This document shows, piece by piece, positions 34,150 to 47,630 of a DNA stretch of 64,000 nucleotides. Below the pieces are notes generated by a model. It saw only the letters and a program-made list of their open reading frames with translations. It was not told the origin of the DNA and did not search any database. Position numbers and translations under genes: made by a program. This DNA comes from Lota lota (taxonomy: Eukaryota > Chordata > Actinopteri > Gadiformes > Lotidae). The first letter of the stretch is position 1. Each line of letters starts with the position of its first letter. Location of the stretch: the NCBI GenBank assembly GCA_026745465.1, contig JACYXH010000256.1, positions 867,001 through 931,000 of the forward strand. Direction: 5' to 3'.

Positions 34150-34451
34150 TTAATACCCGCGTCCCAGGGTTGGGCTTCCCGGACACACATAGTATATCGC
34201 TACGGTGTGTGGCGCATTTAATTGAAGACATCGCTTATTAGAACTCTCATACACAACGGCGGTACTAAAAAAGTATCACAAAGTTGCCGTGGGCCGTAAC
34301 CATGGCGATAACACGCCCCCCCTCTTTCCTAGTGTTTTTTTTTTATACTGTAATGGTATTATTAAGTACTCATATCGGTATTCGGTATCGGCGAGTACCC
34401 AAATGTAAGTACTTGTACTTGGTCTGAGAAATCGGTATCGGGACATCCCTA
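33752..34451. mobile_element. Non-autonomous hAT element, 700 bp
   Basis: Left end cagggacgcaccgatacc; right end reverse complement tagggatgtcccgatacc. Flanks ttttcaag (33744-33751) and gtttcaag (34452-34459) form a 7/8 target-site duplication. The interior contains a 64-bp GT run (34083-34146) and a sequence shared with 2700-3200, 40920-41215 and 47555-47630. No transposase. Confidence 0.88.
34083..34146. repeat. (GT)32 microsatellite inside the hAT element
   Basis: Perfect GT run. Confidence 0.96.
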
Positions 34452-34695
34452 GTTTCAAGGAAGGGTCAAAAGGGTTTTCTTACTGAAAAGCATTTTATTT
34501 ATATCATCCAAATAAAACAAGAACGGAACTCGTAACACTTGTACCGTTTTGAGTAATATAGCTGACAGATACTTCCATCGTCTCACGACGACCTCAGCTT
34601 CCCGAGCGGAGATCCTTGAGATCAATTAGTGGATGGAGTCGCTCGGTAGATTTCACCTCCTAGTTGCACATAACTCAGCCTACCTTCCCTCCCCT

Positions 34696-34755
34696 CCCCA
34701 CCCCACCCCACCCCACCCCACCCCACCCCACCCCACCCCACCCCACCCCACCCCA
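34696..34755. repeat. (CCCCA)12 repeat
   Basis: Twelve perfect pentanucleotide units on the plus strand; the opposite strand is (TGGGG), a G-quadruplex-capable sequence. Confidence 0.96.
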
Positions 34756-35866
34756 CCTTGCCTTTGGGGCACCCAGGAGCTCCATGGTGGTTAACTACAG
34801 AAGAGCTGGTCAGTATGTGTCAGCCCACCGGCCCTTAGTCCAGACCTGGTCTTGCTGAATGCATATTGAACTTTATTATTATTATTTTTTTACAGGGTAA
34901 CTACCCAACACCTCGCGCTAAACGTGCCTTTCTCTGGGGGGAATTCAACCTTCAGACAGCCCTCCTTTCCCAGTCGTTTTTAATCAGTTAAAACGCTTTG
35001 CTTAACCATGTGCCTGACTTTTTTTTCTTCTCATTTCCACCCACATAAGGGAATGGGTGAGCTGTCGCGCTAGGAAGTTATTCACAGGCAGATACCCAGA
35101 GGAGCGTGGAACATTTACTTTAGATGCTGAAGTCTGGCTTCCATTAGGTCCTTTCTCAGAGACATTGTAGGGTGGAAGAAGACAAGGACGCATAACATAG
35201 CCTGCGTTTATTTAAGGGGAAATAATGTTGTAGAGGTAGAGGTTTTTAGAGAGAGAAGACAGAAAAAAAGAATGAACCATCTGCCTTATAGTAAAGGAAC
35301 GCAACTGGGCATGCAGAGAGAAGAAAAGAAGAAGAAAGACGAAAAAACGAATGGAAGGAAGAATGAGGGAAAGAAACAAAGAAAGAACAATAGACAGGGA
35401 GAACAATTAGAAAATCTAAATAATATGAAGTCGAGCAGATTAGGGGTGGTACAATCAAGCGGCATTAGGTCCTTCAGCAGCAGGCTGGGACGCCATTTTG
35501 GTCCCTCATTACAAGTGACTTAACAGATATGGTCTTAACACCCCCTGGTCTCTTGCTCCTGGAGAACGACACATCAGAAACCTAAACGCCGGAGACAAAC
35601 TGCCATTTTGTCCCCAAAACACTCTCCGATTTCGCTTCCCTTTCCTCGAACATCATACTACAATATTTAAATTGCAATATAGTATCTTTATCATGTATGT
35701 ACATTTGTTTCCTCACCCGTCTTGTACTGTATATATTATTTTATTTCTCAGCAAACTTTGCACTTAATGAACTCACATACTTTTGGAGTTTTCCAGCCAA
35801 AGAAAGACAACATCCTGCATGTACTCAGAAGGGGCTGAACGAGACTAAATACATGCTGTATGCTTA

Positions 35867-35870
<4 letters not shown>
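34756..35870. other. Intergenic stretch with purine-rich block
   Basis: About 35230-35400 is a purine-rich stretch on the plus strand (gaagaaaag, gaatgaggg). No gene seen. Confidence 0.4.

Positions 35871-35940
<70 letters not shown>
35871..35940. repeat. (CA)35 microsatellite
   Basis: Perfect 70-bp CA run. Confidence 0.97.
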
Positions 35941-35942
<2 letters not shown>

Positions 35943-37987
35943 GTCAAGTTCTGACCAACCCCGAGTACCAAGAGTAAATGTTAATACATTTTGAGTCCTT
36001 TCAAAATATCACGCTCTTTTAGAAAATGGTTTGTGGCCCCTCATTGAAAATAAATCACTTCAAATAATGTCTCTGTTGTGACTGAATGCGTTAGTGCAAA
36101 CAAAGGTTTGCATACTAATGCTTTCTTTTGTGTGGGCTGTACATGTGATCAAATACATTATGAAATGATTTAGAAGAGCTAGGGATAGGAAAAAGGCAAC
36201 ATCACAGAAGCTGACTTAAGGGTAGCTGACAGTAATGAATGCCATGCAACACATACAGCCCTCCACGGGCTGTATGCTGTATGTCATACGGTTTTAACAC
36301 ACACCCGCTTTGTTTTAAATATACGAAGCTAGGGTTGGCCGTTGCACCTGCTGAACAAAGACCAGAGTCATAGGACCAAAACCAACACTGACAGATACGT
36401 CATTGGAGTTGACCTTATGGGTTTCAAAATACTGTCCGTTGTTTTTTTCATCAAAGCTTAGCAGGATCATTATAAGACATACTACATGTGGGGAGGCTTC
36501 ACAATAAAGCAGTTGCAGTCTTACTATTTGTGCTCACAATGTGTGATACATTTCCAAAACATAATATCACATTTCTAATAAGGGATTGAAAGCATACGCA
36601 TTGGTCCCATTGGTTTAATGTGTGTGTGTGTGTGTGTTGTCAGGGCAAATTTTTCAATACTAACATTGAGATAAATCCCAAGGTGACTCCACAGATGCAG
36701 ACAAACACACACACGCACAAACATGTCTGAGATGGATATTAGCAAAGCAATTAAAACGGAAGAAGGCACTGCAGTCTGATCCCCCCTCCCCCCACACACA
36801 TACACACACATAATCACACACTCGCACACACAGGCAAGTGTGAGTTAATATACACTCAAGGGAAATGTGTGTACACAAAGCATTAACACGCACGTACAGT
36901 TGAAAGACATTTGAAGTCTCATCCAGCCACCTTTTGACTGACACACAAGCGCTGGAAATATTAAGAGTGTGTCTTGTGGCAGTTTACAGCGCTCCTCAAA
37001 CATCAAAGCCAGCACTCTTTTCATCATCAATTACACCTCTCCAAATGTCAAGGAAAACATTCCTCTCATCCTTACCCCCTCCGTCTCCATCCTGAAGCCG
37101 CTTCTTCACTGGCACTTTACTGTCATACGGAACCTAATCTCGGATCCGGCAGTCCTATAATGTGAACTCCTCGGGAGCGACGGCACAGAGCCGGGGCCGA
37201 AACCAAAACCCGCAAGGGGTGGTGTTACGCTTCTGTTCACGGTTTGGTTACGGACATATTTCCCAGAAGAAAACGTGTTCCAGACGGCGGATGGATTTTC
37301 AGAAGGGGATTTGAACACGTCAATTTTTACAGTGGCCCGTTTACAAGGTGTTGATTTGAAACCTTTACAGACGCTTTTTTACTTTTTACCACGGCCATGT
37401 TTGTATGCACCAATCGCACGCTTACAGATCCCCGGCTACAGCAGCGTGATTGGTCCGAACAAATAAGAAGCGAAAGAAGGGGAAGCGGCCCGTTCACCCA
37501 GATTTGAGCTCATCTGCCATCAGACTTCTTGAGACTACACATGGGCAACTACTGTACAACCGCACAGAACGACACACGTATGATTACACATACTGCATAC
37601 AGTCCAGGATTTGCAGCGCTTACATTGGAATGGTTACAAAAGCGGAGCCCCACATGCATACATGAGAGTTCACGACTGATATAGTCTTATAGCCTTAATA
37701 TAAAAAATGGCACTGTCACAGTAGGTATCCAATATTCTTTTCCAAATCAATACTTAAAAAAATGAGTGCAAATCAAAGTAGCCTGCTGTGTGCAGTAGAG
37801 AATTGAATCCAGAAGCTACAGATAATAAGTAGTGACACCATTTTGTTGTATTATAAGTTGATACCACAAGGCAAAGGGCTGTACGTGGGTAATGTTTCGG
37901 TATAGCTGGCTGAGGGGGAGAGAAAGAATTAAATCAATATTACGTCTTTATGCATGATCTCCCATTATAGTGACCATCTAGCCCCCG
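35941..37987. other. Intergenic stretch, nothing firm
   Basis: Short GT and CA runs (36618-36636, 36795-36832). 37140-37200 (ggcagtcctataatg...cggcacagagcc) resembles 52975-53025, suggesting a shared repeat edge. No gene supported. Confidence 0.35.
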
Positions 37988-38073
37988 CCCCCCCCCCCCC
38001 CCCCCCACCACTCTCCCTATGTTTGTCTGCTGTGCACACAGACACACACAAAGGTTGAAACACAAACGCACAT

Positions 38074-38105
<32 letters not shown>
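37988..38105. repeat. (C)19 tract and nearby (CA)14
   Basis: C run at 37988-38006; CA run at 38078-38105, with unique sequence between. Confidence 0.9.
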
Positions 38106-38110
<5 letters not shown>

Positions 38111-38563
38111 CACATTATTAAGCTTTAACAGAGGGTTGGTATTTTTTTCATGTTTTCGCTAAGAGCACAAACACATTACCAGAGCAAATGATCCTGAACC
38201 GCAGGAGAAAATGCTTGCGTGGACTTAACCTTAATGTATACAAATGACCCGTACTGAGGTGGAAATTGTAGCCATCGGCTAACTAACGTCCACTCTGACC
38301 CAATGTGTCAATAATGGAAAGTATTTTTGGCATGGGGAATAAGTCACCTTCCGTCCTCCGATGAAGACGGACAGCATTATGTTGTGTTCACAATGACGAT
38401 GCATCACAATGATCCACTGTTTTGGTTTGGGTTCAAATGTACAAAGCCAAATGTTGCTTTGGACCATGAAACAAAGCTCATAAATTGATGTATGCGTTTG
38501 AAAGGTTCATTTGAAAAGCACCATTATCATCCACTCTAAATAGACCCCCACTTAGCCCTAACT

Positions 38564-38590
38564 CACACACACACACACACACACACACAC
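38564..38590. repeat. (CA)13 microsatellite
   Basis: Short CA run downstream, in minus-strand terms, of the candidate exon at 38771-38945. Confidence 0.9.
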
Positions 38591-38730
38591 ATTCATATAC
38601 ATTGTGTATAATATTTTGCATTCATGCAACCCAGCACCACTGTGTCTCCCTCTAGGAGCGGTATCTGGTATTCAAGTTAGACATTTCAGAGGCCTGATAA
38701 ACAAAGCACAAAACAATCTCATGCTGCTGC

Positions 38731-38736
38731 TTTATT
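38731..38736 (-). terminator. Candidate poly(A) signal AATAAA
   Basis: aataaa on the minus strand, 35 nt after the stop codon of the candidate terminal exon (38773-38771). Spacing fits a short 3' untranslated region. Confidence 0.35.
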
Positions 38737-38770
38737 TAAACCACAGAAACAAGATGCTTCTGTATCTCCA

Positions 38771-38945
38771 TTACTCTACACCTCTTAGAGTCTCTAGCAC
38801 ACTCACACGCTTATCAAAAGAGTCCACAGCATCATATACATCTAGTTCAGACAGATACCTGCTTGTTGCTGTCAGCTCAATGTCCTCCACTGGTGTTTGG
38901 ACGATGCTTTTGTTTTCAACAGGTGATGTGTTCAAGGAGTAAAGA
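38771..38945 (-). CDS. Candidate terminal coding exon, unrecognised protein
   Basis: On the minus strand a frame reads NTSPVENKSIVQ, then TPVEDIELTATSRYLSELD and VDSFDKRVSVLETLRGVE before TAA. Its composition (acidic, with hydrophobic residues spaced as in helices) is coding-like and unlike the surrounding DNA. A long pyrimidine-rich stretch on this strand (39150-38940) lies directly upstream, as for a splice acceptor, and AATAAA follows. The exact acceptor is unclear (an AG after gaaaacaaa near 38923 is one option). It may be the last exon of the decaying minus-strand gene whose other pieces are at 39889-42129. I do not recognise the family. Confidence 0.4.
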
Positions 38946-39150
38946 AAGGAATACGATTTAGAAGAGGAAGAGAGGAAAATAACATAAAGGAAGGGAGATG
39001 AGAAGAAGGGAGCTGAGGAAAAGAGAGAGGAAGGAAGAGAATCGGAGATGAGAAGATGAAAAGAAAGAAGAGATGAAGAAGAGAGGTTGAGGAAGAGAGG
39101 ACAGCAGAGGGAAGGATAAGAAAAGAGGAATGGCAGAAGGAAAGGAGAGC
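38936..39150. repeat. 215-bp purine-rich tract (plus strand)
   Basis: Almost uninterrupted A/G on the plus strand, with irregular gaggaag and gagatgagaag words; not a simple tandem repeat. Confidence 0.85.
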
Positions 39151-39734
39151 TGTCTTTTTCACGACTGCAACAGATACACCACAGGAGGTGAAGAAGAGGA
39201 AAGAGATGGTTTTGGAATAAAAGTGAAATATGTCTGAAATATGTAGTATAAACAAAACCCTCTGGGCATGTTAACTTCCTGCTCTACCCCGGGAATCTTC
39301 TCCAAAAGCATAATCTCCATGGCAAATGGATAAACCTAGTCAGACACATAGAAACTGAAATGCAATGTCGACTTTGTACAGGGTTTGGTACATTGCATGT
39401 TTTTTGGTTTGTTTTTTTAAGAACATCTCAAAGCAGTGAGTGGCTTTTATTTCACGTGAGCACGCCAGCCTGAAAAATGCATTGCTTTTTACTTTTTCTG
39501 AAGTGTCATCAAATACGAAACGGATAAACAGGAGGAAAAACATACGTCCTTTAACTGTCTATGAGAAAGTGAGGAGAGAGAAGAGAGGAAACAACACAAA
39601 AGGAGGGAAGGAGGGAACAAAATGGAGCTGATGAAGAATAGAAAAGGTGCAAGAGATGGGCAGAAGAGAGACAGCCTAATGATCACACACACATAGAAGA
39701 GAACAACTGCAGAGTCGTGGGGGTCGTGGGGGTT

Positions 39735-39751
39735 GGGGGGGGGGGGGGGGG
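39735..39751. repeat. (G)17 tract
   Basis: Uninterrupted G run. Confidence 0.92.
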
Positions 39752-39888
39752 ATTCTCAAGGTTATTGTAAGACGTGCAGCTCCATAACACGAGTCACAGC
39801 TCTCAAAAGGAAATACTCTCCGAAACAGAAACAGATGGGTGTGAAGTGATGCACCCTAAACAGCATGCTGTTTAGAAAAAAATATTCT

Positions 39889-40044
39889 TTACTGCACAGG
39901 CAGCATCCGAATTAATTTACCGGGTCTGTATCGGAATTCATACACATTGTACATCACAGAACATTGATGCACCCGTTTGGCCTGTCCCTGTGTCTTCTTT
40001 ATGATGATTGCTTCAAGAACATCCTCAATTGCTGGTATCCTCGA
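39889..40044 (-). CDS. Candidate coding exon, unrecognised protein
   Basis: The minus frame reads RIPAIEDVLEAIIIKKTQGQ, then AKRVHQCSVMYNVYEFRYRPG, 51 codons open to a TAA at 39891-39889; a possible splice donor (GTAAAT) occurs at 39920, before that stop. A TAA at 40047-40045 limits it upstream, so the acceptor would be near 40040 or the exon is broken. Coding texture is good, but I recognise no family. Same strand as the neighbouring exon candidates. Confidence 0.35.
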   Translation of the reverse strand, partial: SRIPAIEDVLEAIIIKKTQGQAKRVHQCSVMYNVYEFRYRPGKLIRMLPVQ

Positions 40045-40689
40045 TTAGCGCTCGAGGTAAACCTTGAAAAAGCAACATGTCAATAGAAAAGGGTTGTTTT
40101 GTGTTTGGATGACTCACACAGAGAGTTAGAGAGAGATGCTGAGAGAGAGAGGGGGAGGGGGGATTGAGCTGGATCGATGATTTTCAACCATGATTCTAAG
40201 GTTAATGTAATCAACAACTCATTTAGACTGAGGAGGTGTTTACGACATGGAGAGTGCCCACTGGTTGAGGGTTTGTGTGTCTGTGTGTATGAGAATGTAT
40301 GTTTGTGTTATATTGTCCAACTGTGGCTGATTGTACACTGAAAAAGAAGTGGGGTGAAATGTATTTACTTTAAAAGCTAGGTAACAATTTCCACACAGAA
40401 ATCCACAGAGAATATTTCAAGTAAACTCTACTTACAGTGAAGAAGTGTTTCTATCAAAAGGTACTCAAGTAACCTTTACTTGCAATTTTTTGTCTTTGTT
40501 ACTAAATTGAACTCACTATTCTTAAGTAGTTTTTACTCAGACTGGGTTTTCACCTAATTACAAAACAAATTTTGTTTTACTTGCTTTCCTTTACTTTAAT
40601 TAAGAAATATTTAAGTAATGTTTAGATAATATTTAATCTACCTTTTACATCACTGTTCTAGTATGCCGTTTTAGTATGGGCTTATTTTT

Positions 40690-41215
40690 ATTCAATCAAA
40701 CAGCGTGAAACAACAGACACTTTTAAACAACAGCACTTTTATTGTGTTTTGAAACACTGGCACAACATATGCAGTCTGGTGCATTAACAGACATAAACTG
40801 CCCAAAATAGCTTTTAGAACACTTTTTAAGTAAAATATAAAGGATAAATAATAATTATAATTATAATAACAATAGAAAATAAAAAAGCCAGTGAACCGAA
40901 AACCGTTTTTCTTTTGTTTTAAACATGGTAATTTGCGTTCTATGATCGTCAACATGGTACTCTACCATTTTATCACTGTTACTGAAATAAGTCCCCAATT
41001 TAGAGAGAAAAGGGGTAGAATCCTATGTTTTTTCCATTCTCCCCAAAACACTACGTGAACGTTCCCTCTGCTGCGGACGCAGGCGGCGTTCTTTTCGTGA
41101 CGTCTGAGGGCCTTTTCCGAGGCACTCAGACGTCCCGACCAAGGGGCCCCGGCGGCGCGGTGTGTGTGGACGTGTGGCGCTCTGTCTGGGCAGCGGTTGG
41201 ACAGCCTAAAGTAGG
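40690..41215. mobile_element. hAT fragment related to 33752-34451
   Basis: 40920-41000 (gatcgtcaacatggtactct..., ctgttactgaaataagtcccc) and 41150-41200 (cggcgcggtgtgtgtggacg...gggcagcggttg) match 33915-34045 on the same strand. Ends were not found, so the limits are approximate. Confidence 0.65.
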
Positions 41216-41535
41216 CTTTAGGTGTTAAAGGCTCAAACGATCCGTTGTACTGAAAAACTCATTTAGAATCAGACTGAAAAAATGTAATGGAGAACTTATG
41301 AAAGAAGTGAACGAATAAATGGAATATGGTAAAATATCGGCTTTTATCATTTCAGATAAACAAAGTGCATATTTATTTAACCTAAATGTTCAACTTAATT
41401 AAAAGGACATACTTTTTTTCCCCCATACTGGCATGAGATAATTACCTGTAGAGATATCCATTTACAAGTATTGAAGAACAGACAAAATATGTTTAACATG
41501 GACACTACAATCATCAGAAAATGTCAACGTTTTAC

Positions 41536-42129
41536 CTGGTAGTCTTTGATGAGTTCCTCTGCTGACTCCAAGGATCTCCATCAAGCAGCGAATGATGGCA
41601 TCTCGACTCCCTTCTGCGTGTTGCTGTTTAAACAGACAAGTCAATTATTGAAGAGTACATAGTTGTAAACTCACTCATGCATACAGAAAGCAACAGGTTA
41701 TAAGAGAATGCCTCATGTTTACACCGTAGTCTAAAGTATTCTCATAATATGAGGTAAGAGGATAGTGAGAGAAGCCAACAAAAATATTGAATTTGTCAGA
41801 AAACTACTGAGGTGTTCAAGACAAGTTCAGCGGTTCAGAATGGCAGTTAAATCGCAGGGGTGAGGTGAGGAGACTTCCAATTACTCTGCAGATGTTGAAA
41901 ATTCATCTGTAATGGCCAGATCGTCACACTATTATTACCTCTTCTCAGTAAATGTGAGCACTACACAAGTTGACCGACTGAGTGACTCCAGCATGGGTCT
42001 CATTTTTGAACCTGCAACCCCGCCTTTTGTCCCAAATATCTCCCGCAGTTTGTGGGTGTAAAAGTCCAGTTTTGTCAAAAAGGTTCACTCCGGATGAACT
42101 GTTGTAATCCTTCTGAACTCCTCTTTGAC
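41536..42129 (-). pseudogene. Two decayed exons of a SAMD3-like teleost multicopy family
   Basis: Exon 1 (42129-41939, minus) follows gtttcag and ends before GTAATA; it reads EEFRRITTV, then TKLDFYTHKLREIFGTKGG and GSKMRPMLESLS, with an in-frame TGA at codon 15. Exon 2 (about 41606-41536) reads SRDAIIRCLMEILG and ends before GTAAAACG; joining at AG/T keeps frame. The pattern RITT...LDxYTxKL...F, then xRxxxIRxLxxYLG, recalls the C-terminal half of proteins annotated as sterile-alpha-motif-domain-3-like in fish, a multicopy, element-associated group. That is from memory; the premature stop and missing remainder argue for a pseudogene. Confidence 0.4.
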
Positions 42130-43489
42130 CTGAAACAAAGGCTGATGGGCTGTGCTGCAACAACCATGATTACCAAGTTTATTAGGTACACCTAGCTAAA
42201 ACAAAGAAGTATAATACGGCAGACCAGCAATATATCCTTCATGAAGGTTAAAACGCTCCGTTTTTTGGTTGAAACTGTTCTAGAGAGGAATTTATTCTGT
42301 ATGGACTATATGGTTCGCGGTGCACTGCTTTTAGCTCGCCACAAGACAGCGGTAACTGTTACTGCAACCCAGTTAAGTAGAAAAGGTTCAGCAGCATCTG
42401 AAAATGCTTTTATCAGTACCATGGTAGAGCAAGCTCCTGCATTAGTGCTGAAGAGTATTTGATTTGTCGAGCCGGAGTTCGAACACCCCCCTCCCCCCAA
42501 ATAAAAAGTGCCATAGTTTCCATTGAAAACTGCGAATTTCGCCGAAAGGCGTTGAATTTGGAGCTTAAGCCACTGAAAATAAAAATAATATCTGCAACCA
42601 AAATAACTGGTCTAGCCACAAAAAGAAGTGATGTGTACCACGTGCATGAAACAGGGCTACGTTTGCTAGCACGATAACAAGCTAATGTTAGCCGGCTAGG
42701 CTGACCGACTAATGGTACATCTTCAAGAACCAAACACTCACTTCAGCTGACTGCTGACAAGCTGACCGGTATGTAAAAAAGATTAACCAAGCACATAAAC
42801 ACACTCACATGACTTAAGTTAATATTACTTGGTGCTATGGTTACAATTTACATGTGAAAATGATGATTCAAAGTTACATACAAACACCAAGTAGCACGTT
42901 AAATAAAAGGTGGTATGAAGAGTAAAAGCACTGGAATGGTAATTTCTTGTAGAATTTAAACATATAATCAAAGTAATATTTACATGGCCAGAAAATAATT
43001 TTTATCAGTGTAAAGTTACCGTTCTCGATTACAGTCAATAGGTAAATGCAGGGGTATCTACATTGTTAATTTCCTGGAGGACTGCCGATAGTAATGTACT
43101 ATAGACATTACAGTAATCTGTTGACTTTATATTCAATTCAGAGTAATATGTGGAACAAAGAGGTGTTTATTTGAGCTTTGCTTGTTTGTCAATCATCTTG
43201 GTTACTTGGAAATTAATTTGCCCTTTGTGAATCGCAATAAAGGAACTACAATTGGAATTGAGTGTATTTCCATAGCAAAAATGATTGTTTTACTGTTTAT
43301 TTCTCAGTCAATAACAGAAATACTATATGGAACACTATGGGGCTATTTGAACAAAGGTTCAGGAACACTGACTTGATAGTAGAGAATAAAAGGAAGACAG
43401 AGTGAAAGAAAGAGTAACGGAAGAGTGAGGGCTTTTGATTTTGGCAGGTAGATACAGAGCAGCTGTCTCCTCAGCATTTGTTTCTGATG
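42130..43489. other. Intergenic stretch, possible 5' part of the SAMD3-like relic
   Basis: ctagccggctaacattagc on the minus strand at about 42683-42701 resembles leader sequence common in fish repeated genes. A minus frame at 42413-42733 is unrecognised. Nothing else is supported. Confidence 0.3.
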
Positions 43490-43492
43490 TGG

Positions 43493-43527
<35 letters not shown>

Positions 43528-43760
43528 TGTGTGTTGGTGTGTGTGTGTGTGTGTGTATGTATGACGTGGGTGTAGGTGTAAGAGTGTGTGTGTGTGTGTA
43601 TGTGTGTGGGTGTGTGTGTGTGTGTGTATGTGTGTGACGTGGGTGTAGGTGTGAGAGTGTGTGTGTGTGTGTGTGTTACGTGGGTGTAGGTGTGAGTGTG
43701 TGTATGTGTGTGACGTGGGTGTAGGTGTGAGTGTGTGTGTGTGTGTGTGCGTGTGTGTGA
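43490..43760. repeat. (GT)n array with higher-order unit
   Basis: GT runs interrupted by tgacgtgggtgtaggtgt-type blocks (at about 43561, 43634, 43677 and 43711), so the array evolved by duplication of a larger unit as well as slippage. Confidence 0.92.
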
Positions 43761-44258
43761 GGTTCCGCATGTATGTTATTGAGAAGTAGAAGATACATAA
43801 AAGTCATTGAATTGGCCGAATAGTCCATCTCTCTTTCCAAGTAAACCCCCATCGACTGTACTGCTCATTCATCATGTATCATTCCGATCGTCGCTCCCGG
43901 TTACGGCTCCTCCTAATTTATTTATCTTTCTAAAAGTCTGTTCTCCCCTCCCCTCTCCACCTAATCCTTTTCTACGATTATGTCAAAACGCCCATCTCTC
44001 TGCTATTTACCGATACACATTACTGCCTCTGTGCAGAACCATACTGACATTTCTGCTGGTTCAAACAACCACTGCATCTTGAACAAGGGTGTGTCTGTGT
44101 TTGTGAGTGTTTTAGAATACATGCAAACACTATTTGGAACAGCACATGGGTACTGCTGTACTGGCAGTGCAAACAAGCATTGAAAAAACACATTAATTGA
44201 AAACATGAAAACAATAATAGGATTACATGCTGCTTCAACACTAAAAGGTATAGCTCCA
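43761..44258. other. Intergenic stretch, nothing recognised
   Basis: Unique sequence with a pyrimidine-rich part at 43930-43980; no gene seen. Confidence 0.4.
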
Positions 44259-44709
<451 letters not shown>

Positions 44710-45196
44710 TGTCACGACGTCCTCTGCCTCCACCTAGCTGCGCCGGCTGCCACTACCTCACGTGCACTCTGTCTACTCACCTGTCTTCAATCTCCAATCA
44801 GCGCACTCTATTTCTTCCCTGTTCACCAAGCAGCCGGCGCCAGTTCGTTGTTTGCGCTCCACGAGTCAGTACTTCGTCCCAGCATACCTTGTTCTCTGCT
44901 TGCCAGTCCCAGCCTGCCCTTAACCCGTCTTTTCCTTGTCCTAGTTCTCCCCGGTTCCTTCCCGACTCCTGTTCCTGATCGCCTACCTGCCTCCCCCGTG
45001 AACGACCTCTCGCCTGCCTGACTACCCGCCTGCCTTCGCCCCCCGTTTGCTTGCCGTCCGCCTGTTACGAACCCCGCCTGCCTGACTACCCGCCTGCCTA
45101 GCCTTTGCCTGTACCTCTGCCAATAAATCCCTTTCAACCCGTTCCCTTCCCATCGTGGGTGTTTTGCATTTGGGTCCTAAGTTCGGAACCTTAACA
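44710..45196 (+). mobile_element. Solo LTR of the Tf1/sushi group, 487 bp
   Basis: Starts tgtcacgacg and ends ggaaccttaaca, with a perfect 5-bp duplication aaaag (44705-44709 and 45197-45201). aataaa lies at about 45123 and the R-start motif gccagttcgt at 44839-44848. It resembles the D LTR in the caggcagccggcgccagt region. No interior remains. Confidence 0.92.
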
Positions 45197-45580
45197 AAAA
45201 GAGACAGGAGGGGGGGTGTTTGAGTGCCGTGATTAGCATTGTGGACAGTCTTCCATCAACTGCATACTGTATTGGAGACAAGCACACAAACACACGCACA
45301 CAAACACACACACACACCTATGTGCATTTTCATAGAAACTTAGAAACATGCACGCAAACAAAAAAATTGGCTGAAAAACACAACAAACATTCATTCTGGT
45401 CAACAAATCGTTGTGTGTGTGTGTGTGTGCATGTTTTAATGCTCAAGTTCAAGGGACCTGCAGTGTTTGGTTGCAGTGCCAGCAAACCTGTCTTTTTGCA
45501 TTTCATCCAAACATACACACACAGGCTCAAACACACACACCCACAGACATGCAATCGTACACAGTTTTTTTCTTTTTATG

Positions 45581-45585
<5 letters not shown>
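45197..45585. other. Intergenic with short CA and GT runs
   Basis: CA-rich 45280-45320 and GT run 45411-45430; no gene. Confidence 0.5.

Positions 45586-45662
<77 letters not shown>
45586..45662. repeat. (CA)38 microsatellite
   Basis: Perfect CA run; the Thr/His frames through it are artefacts. Confidence 0.97.

Positions 45663-47318
<1,656 letters not shown>

Positions 47319-47406
<88 letters not shown>
47319..47406. repeat. (CA)44 microsatellite
   Basis: Perfect 88-bp CA run. Confidence 0.97.
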
Positions 47407-47407
<1 letters not shown>

Positions 47408-47554
47408 GCATACCCTCGCGGCATCTGTGTCACTTTGTCTTGACATTCACAAAAAGAACGGGACTTGAGTTCAGAGAAGAGAATAATGTTCAAAAACTGG
47501 TTGGCTGAGATTCGCAAAAAGATAGGATTTTACTGCTGGTTTATCTGCGTCACG

Positions 47555-47630
47555 CTATTATTTCAGTAACAGTGATGAAATAGCATAGAGTACTATATTT
47601 AACATCATAGCAGACGCACCGTTTAAAAAC
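47555..47630. mobile_element. Small fragment of the 33752-type hAT element (reverse orientation)
   Basis: tatttcagtaacagtgatga...tagagtacta is the reverse complement of text at 40930-40990 (ctctaccattttatcactgttactgaaata) with a few differences. Confidence 0.6.

Noticed and set aside
44710-45196. Possible fragment of a longer element with a Gag
   Set aside because: The perfect aaaag duplication on both sides shows it is a complete solo LTR.
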